Shown in pieces: positions 6,407-8,124 of a stretch of DNA of 8,124 bases. How positions within the stretch are numbered: position 1 is the first letter of the stretch; every line of letters starts with the position of its first letter. The position numbers and the translations under genes were made by a program. A model generated the notes under the pieces. It had not been told where the DNA came from and did not search any database. It saw nothing but the letters and a program-made list of their open reading frames with translations. Origin of the DNA: an uncultured Magnetococcales bacterium (lineage in GTDB: Bacteria > Pseudomonadota > Magnetococcia > Magnetococcales > Magnetaquicoccaceae); contig CAIWLA010000410.1 in the NCBI GenBank assembly GCA_903913345.1, positions 1 to 8,124 on the forward strand, read 5' to 3'.

Positions 6407-7330
6407 GTGGTCCATTGTCCACCCTGCAAAACGAAAGGAACGCCCCCGTGGGTGTTGACCTTTGCCAATGTGGCATTGCTGCTCCTGGTCATTTGTGTGG
6501 CCTTTCTCTCCGTATCCCGCACGGATCAGAGCCGATCGGTCTACCTGGTTGCCTCATTGCAGCGCGCCCTGGGGGTGAAAGGGGGCGTGCCCCTCCCGAT
6601 TGTTTCGGTTGAGACCCCTTCGGACCCTATTGAATTTCCTAAAAAAATCGAATTGTTGCACGAGATTTCCCCCCTGATTGACAACCACCAGGCGGATGTG
6701 GAGACGACCCAGGAAGGGTTCTTGATACGCATCAAGCGGGATGCCCTGTTTGTGCCCGGCAGTCTGCTGCTGCAACCGGAGGTCAAACCCATGTTGCTCG
6801 CCGTTGCTGGCTTGCTGGCCGGTATCGAAAATCTGGTGCAGGTGATCGGGTATATGGACAACCCATCGACTCCCAATGAATCGCCTGTCCATGACAGCCC
6901 ACCGCCCCCAGACCATGCGACCCATGCCCAGGCCAATCCGTCACTGGTCCTGGCCTTTACCTCGACATTGCGCCAGGCGGTCAAAACAGCAGAACAGGCC
7001 ATGGCCAGGATGTCAACCGGTGGCACCCGTGCGGAATCCACCCCGGACAGTGTGAATCATCCATCACCCCCGATCGGCACCTCTGTTCAGGACAACCAAT
7101 CGTTGGCTTATGCCTCCGCTGTGGTCCGTTTTTTGAGCACAGAGGGGGGAGTGGCGGCATGGCGGTTCCAAAGCAAAGGTCTGTCGTACACCGCCTTGCC
7201 CGCAAAGGAAGGTTCCAAAGGGGAACTTGCCCACGACCAACGCATCGAGATCCTGATCGCACGGGAGACGCTGCCAACAGAAACACACGCACCAGGCAAC
7301 AAAACCGATGAGGTCAAGACGACCAGATAA
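6407..7330 (+). CDS. Divergent MotB/OmpA-like membrane protein lacking the ion-carrying Asp
   Basis: This 307-residue protein has MotB/PomB architecture: a short cytoplasmic N terminus (CPPCK at 4-8, then GTPPW at 11-15), one membrane helix (about 16-36) and a periplasmic OmpA-like domain. The stretch WVLTFANVALLLLVICVAFLS aligns by eye with the stator consensus W-x-x-TFAD-L-x-x-LL, but the conducting Asp is Asn (N21, codon AAT 6467-6469). The OmpA-like part begins at FLIRIKRDALFVPGSLLLQPE (105-125). GYMDN (148-152) stands for the usual GHTDN, and the end shows AVVRFLSTEGG (238-248), FQSKGLS and DQRIEILI (277-284) for the usual NRRVEIVI. Between 153 and 229 lies an insertion rich in Pro, Ser, His and Thr. 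The Arg of the LSxxRA helix, which binds diaminopimelate in OmpA domains, is missing. No motA is visible. It is probably not a working stator subunit; its role is unknown. It is likely in an operon with the gene that starts 38 bp later. Confidence 0.8.
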   Translation: MVHCPPCKTKGTPPWVLTFANVALLLLVICVAFLSVSRTDQSRSVYLVASLQRALGVKGGVPLPIVSVETPSDPIEFPKKIELLHEISPLIDNHQADVETTQEGFLIRIKRDALFVPGSLLLQPEVKPMLLAVAGLLAGIENLVQVIGYMDNPSTPNESPVHDSPPPPDHATHAQANPSLVLAFTSTLRQAVKTAEQAMARMSTGGTRAESTPDSVNHPSPPIGTSVQDNQSLAYASAVVRFLSTEGGVAAWRFQSKGLSYTALPAKEGSKGELAHDQRIEILIARETLPTETHAPGNKTDEVKTTR

Positions 7331-7368
7331 CGGTTTGACAACCAAGACAACCCGCTAAAGGAATCGCA

Positions 7369-8124
7369 ATGTTGGGAACAATGAGATTCAAAACACAGCT
7401 TTATACATTGGCTGGCCTGTTGCTGGCCATTCTGGCGGTCAGCAGCCTGATCGGCATGATGCGCGCGGGCAGCGGCGGTGAGGCCGGAAGGATCACCGAC
7501 ACCGTTATCCCGTTGGCGGATATGTTGAACACGGTGCGTGCCAATCAATTGGAACAATCCATTCAGTTCGAGCGTGCCCTGCGCCATGGCAAGGGGGGAA
7601 CCACCAAACGTCCAGAGGAGGATGGGGTGCGATTGTCGAACCGACTCGGCAAGGTCGATGAGTCGGCCAAAAAGCCGACCGATGGGGCACGGGATACCCA
7701 GGAGACACGTGACGCCCCCCCAGCGACATCGGGATCCGATGGATTGCAGCACGCCGAAGGAGAGTTCAAGAGGTTGAGCGGTCAGGTGAGTGAGGGGATC
7801 AAAAAAAGCCAGGAGACGGTTCGGGATGCCCTGGCCCATGCCGGACGGAGTGTCGGTACACCGGGATGGCAGGCCATGGCGGATCACCTGAAAGCCGTTG
7901 AGAAGGAGTCCAACGATTTCAGCAAACTGGGGGGATATGTCTTTGAACTCCTGCGCAACGGTCGCTACAGCGATGCCGCCGATCTGGCCGAAAAATTGAT
8001 CCTGAAAAAGAAAGAGTTGGAACACCATCTGGAACTCACCCTGGAAGATCTCCGCAAACTGGCCCAGGATTCCCTGAATGGGGCCTCGCGGACGGAACAA
8101 CCCTCGATGATCTGGTCGTTGATC
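7369..8124 (+). CDS. Membrane sensor or chemoreceptor-like protein, N-terminal part (partial)
   Basis: The frame is open for 252 residues and runs off the right edge. A short cytoplasmic start (MLGTMRFKTQ) leads to a membrane helix (about 11-31), then a largely helical, charged, presumably periplasmic region (35-246). A second hydrophobic segment seems to begin at SMIWSLI (246-252). The region TVIPLADMLNTVRANQLEQSIQFERALRHG (45-74) resembles the ligand-domain start of methyl-accepting chemotaxis proteins and sensor kinases, with the wording QLEQxIxFERALR. Residues 75-125 are polar, low in hydrophobics, and look like an insertion in a helical bundle. Residues 126-240 are heptad-like and Lys/Glu/Leu-rich. 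The output domain (MCP signalling, kinase or GGDEF) is outside the window, so the class is unproven. ATG 7369 has AAAGGA six bases upstream (7357-7362); ATG 7381 is in frame but has no better site. It follows the MotB-like gene by 38 bp, probably in one operon. Confidence 0.7.
   Translation, partial: MLGTMRFKTQLYTLAGLLLAILAVSSLIGMMRAGSGGEAGRITDTVIPLADMLNTVRANQLEQSIQFERALRHGKGGTTKRPEEDGVRLSNRLGKVDESAKKPTDGARDTQETRDAPPATSGSDGLQHAEGEFKRLSGQVSEGIKKSQETVRDALAHAGRSVGTPGWQAMADHLKAVEKESNDFSKLGGYVFELLRNGRYSDAADLAEKLILKKKELEHHLELTLEDLRKLAQDSLNGASRTEQPSMIWSLI

Noticed and set aside
7335..7340. Perfect TTGACA between the MotB-like and sensor genes
   Set aside because: No acceptable -10 box lies 16-18 bp downstream, so a separate promoter for the sensor gene is not supported.
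7108..8100. Minus-strand open frame of 330 codons across the MotB-like and sensor genes
   Set aside because: The plus-strand frames have good ribosome binding sites, membrane helices and family motifs. The minus frame bridges two genes and their gap with no recognisable domain.
1..8124. CRISPR array, insertion sequence, tRNA or rRNA
   Set aside because: No regularly spaced repeats, transposase motifs, terminal inverted repeats or RNA gene signatures were seen on either strand by eye.

Overview
The window is GC-rich, densely coded bacterial DNA with good Shine-Dalgarno sites. It most likely comes from a Gram-negative member of the Pseudomonadota: it has an outer-membrane-type lipoprotein, a two-polypeptide (PntA+PntB) proton-translocating transhydrogenase close to the enterobacterial one, and MotB-like and receptor-like membrane proteins. 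The style of the response regulator and of the last gene recalls Magnetococcales-type genomes rich in signalling genes. That placement is an impression, not something the sequence proves.

Layout. (1) 1-353, minus strand: receiver domain of a response regulator, cut by the window edge. (2) 354-581: divergent intergenic region with several small inverted repeats, two of them mutually exclusive. (3) 582-1885, plus strand: two translationally coupled genes (ATGA overlap), a family-2 glycosyltransferase and a DUF2064 nucleotidyltransferase-like protein. They match the pair known as rSAM/selenodomain-associated transferases 2 and 1. (4) 1886-2064: leader with a plausible sigma70-type promoter and a near-perfect ribosome binding site. 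(5) 2065-5067: pntA-pntB, encoding a complete membrane-bound NAD(P) transhydrogenase (NADPH supply driven by the proton gradient). (6) 5085-5112: perfect 12-bp GC-rich hairpin. (7) 5153-6223: ChaN-like (DUF399) lipoprotein, probably haem/iron related. (8) 6407-7330: divergent MotB/OmpA-like single-pass membrane protein. (9) 7369-8124: N-terminal part of a membrane sensor or chemoreceptor-like protein, cut by the window edge.

Most of the window is housekeeping or ordinary accessory metabolism. The part most worth a second look is 6407-8124. The MotB-like protein has Asn where stator proteins have the ion-carrying Asp. It also lacks the usual peptidoglycan-binding Arg, and its OmpA-like domain is split by a long Pro/Ser/His-rich insertion. 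It sits 38 bp upstream of a sensor-like protein that carries a similar polar insertion, and there is no motA in view. This looks like a non-conducting MotB relative adapted to another envelope role, possibly together with the downstream receptor. I see no CRISPR array, transposase, tRNA, rRNA or phage gene.
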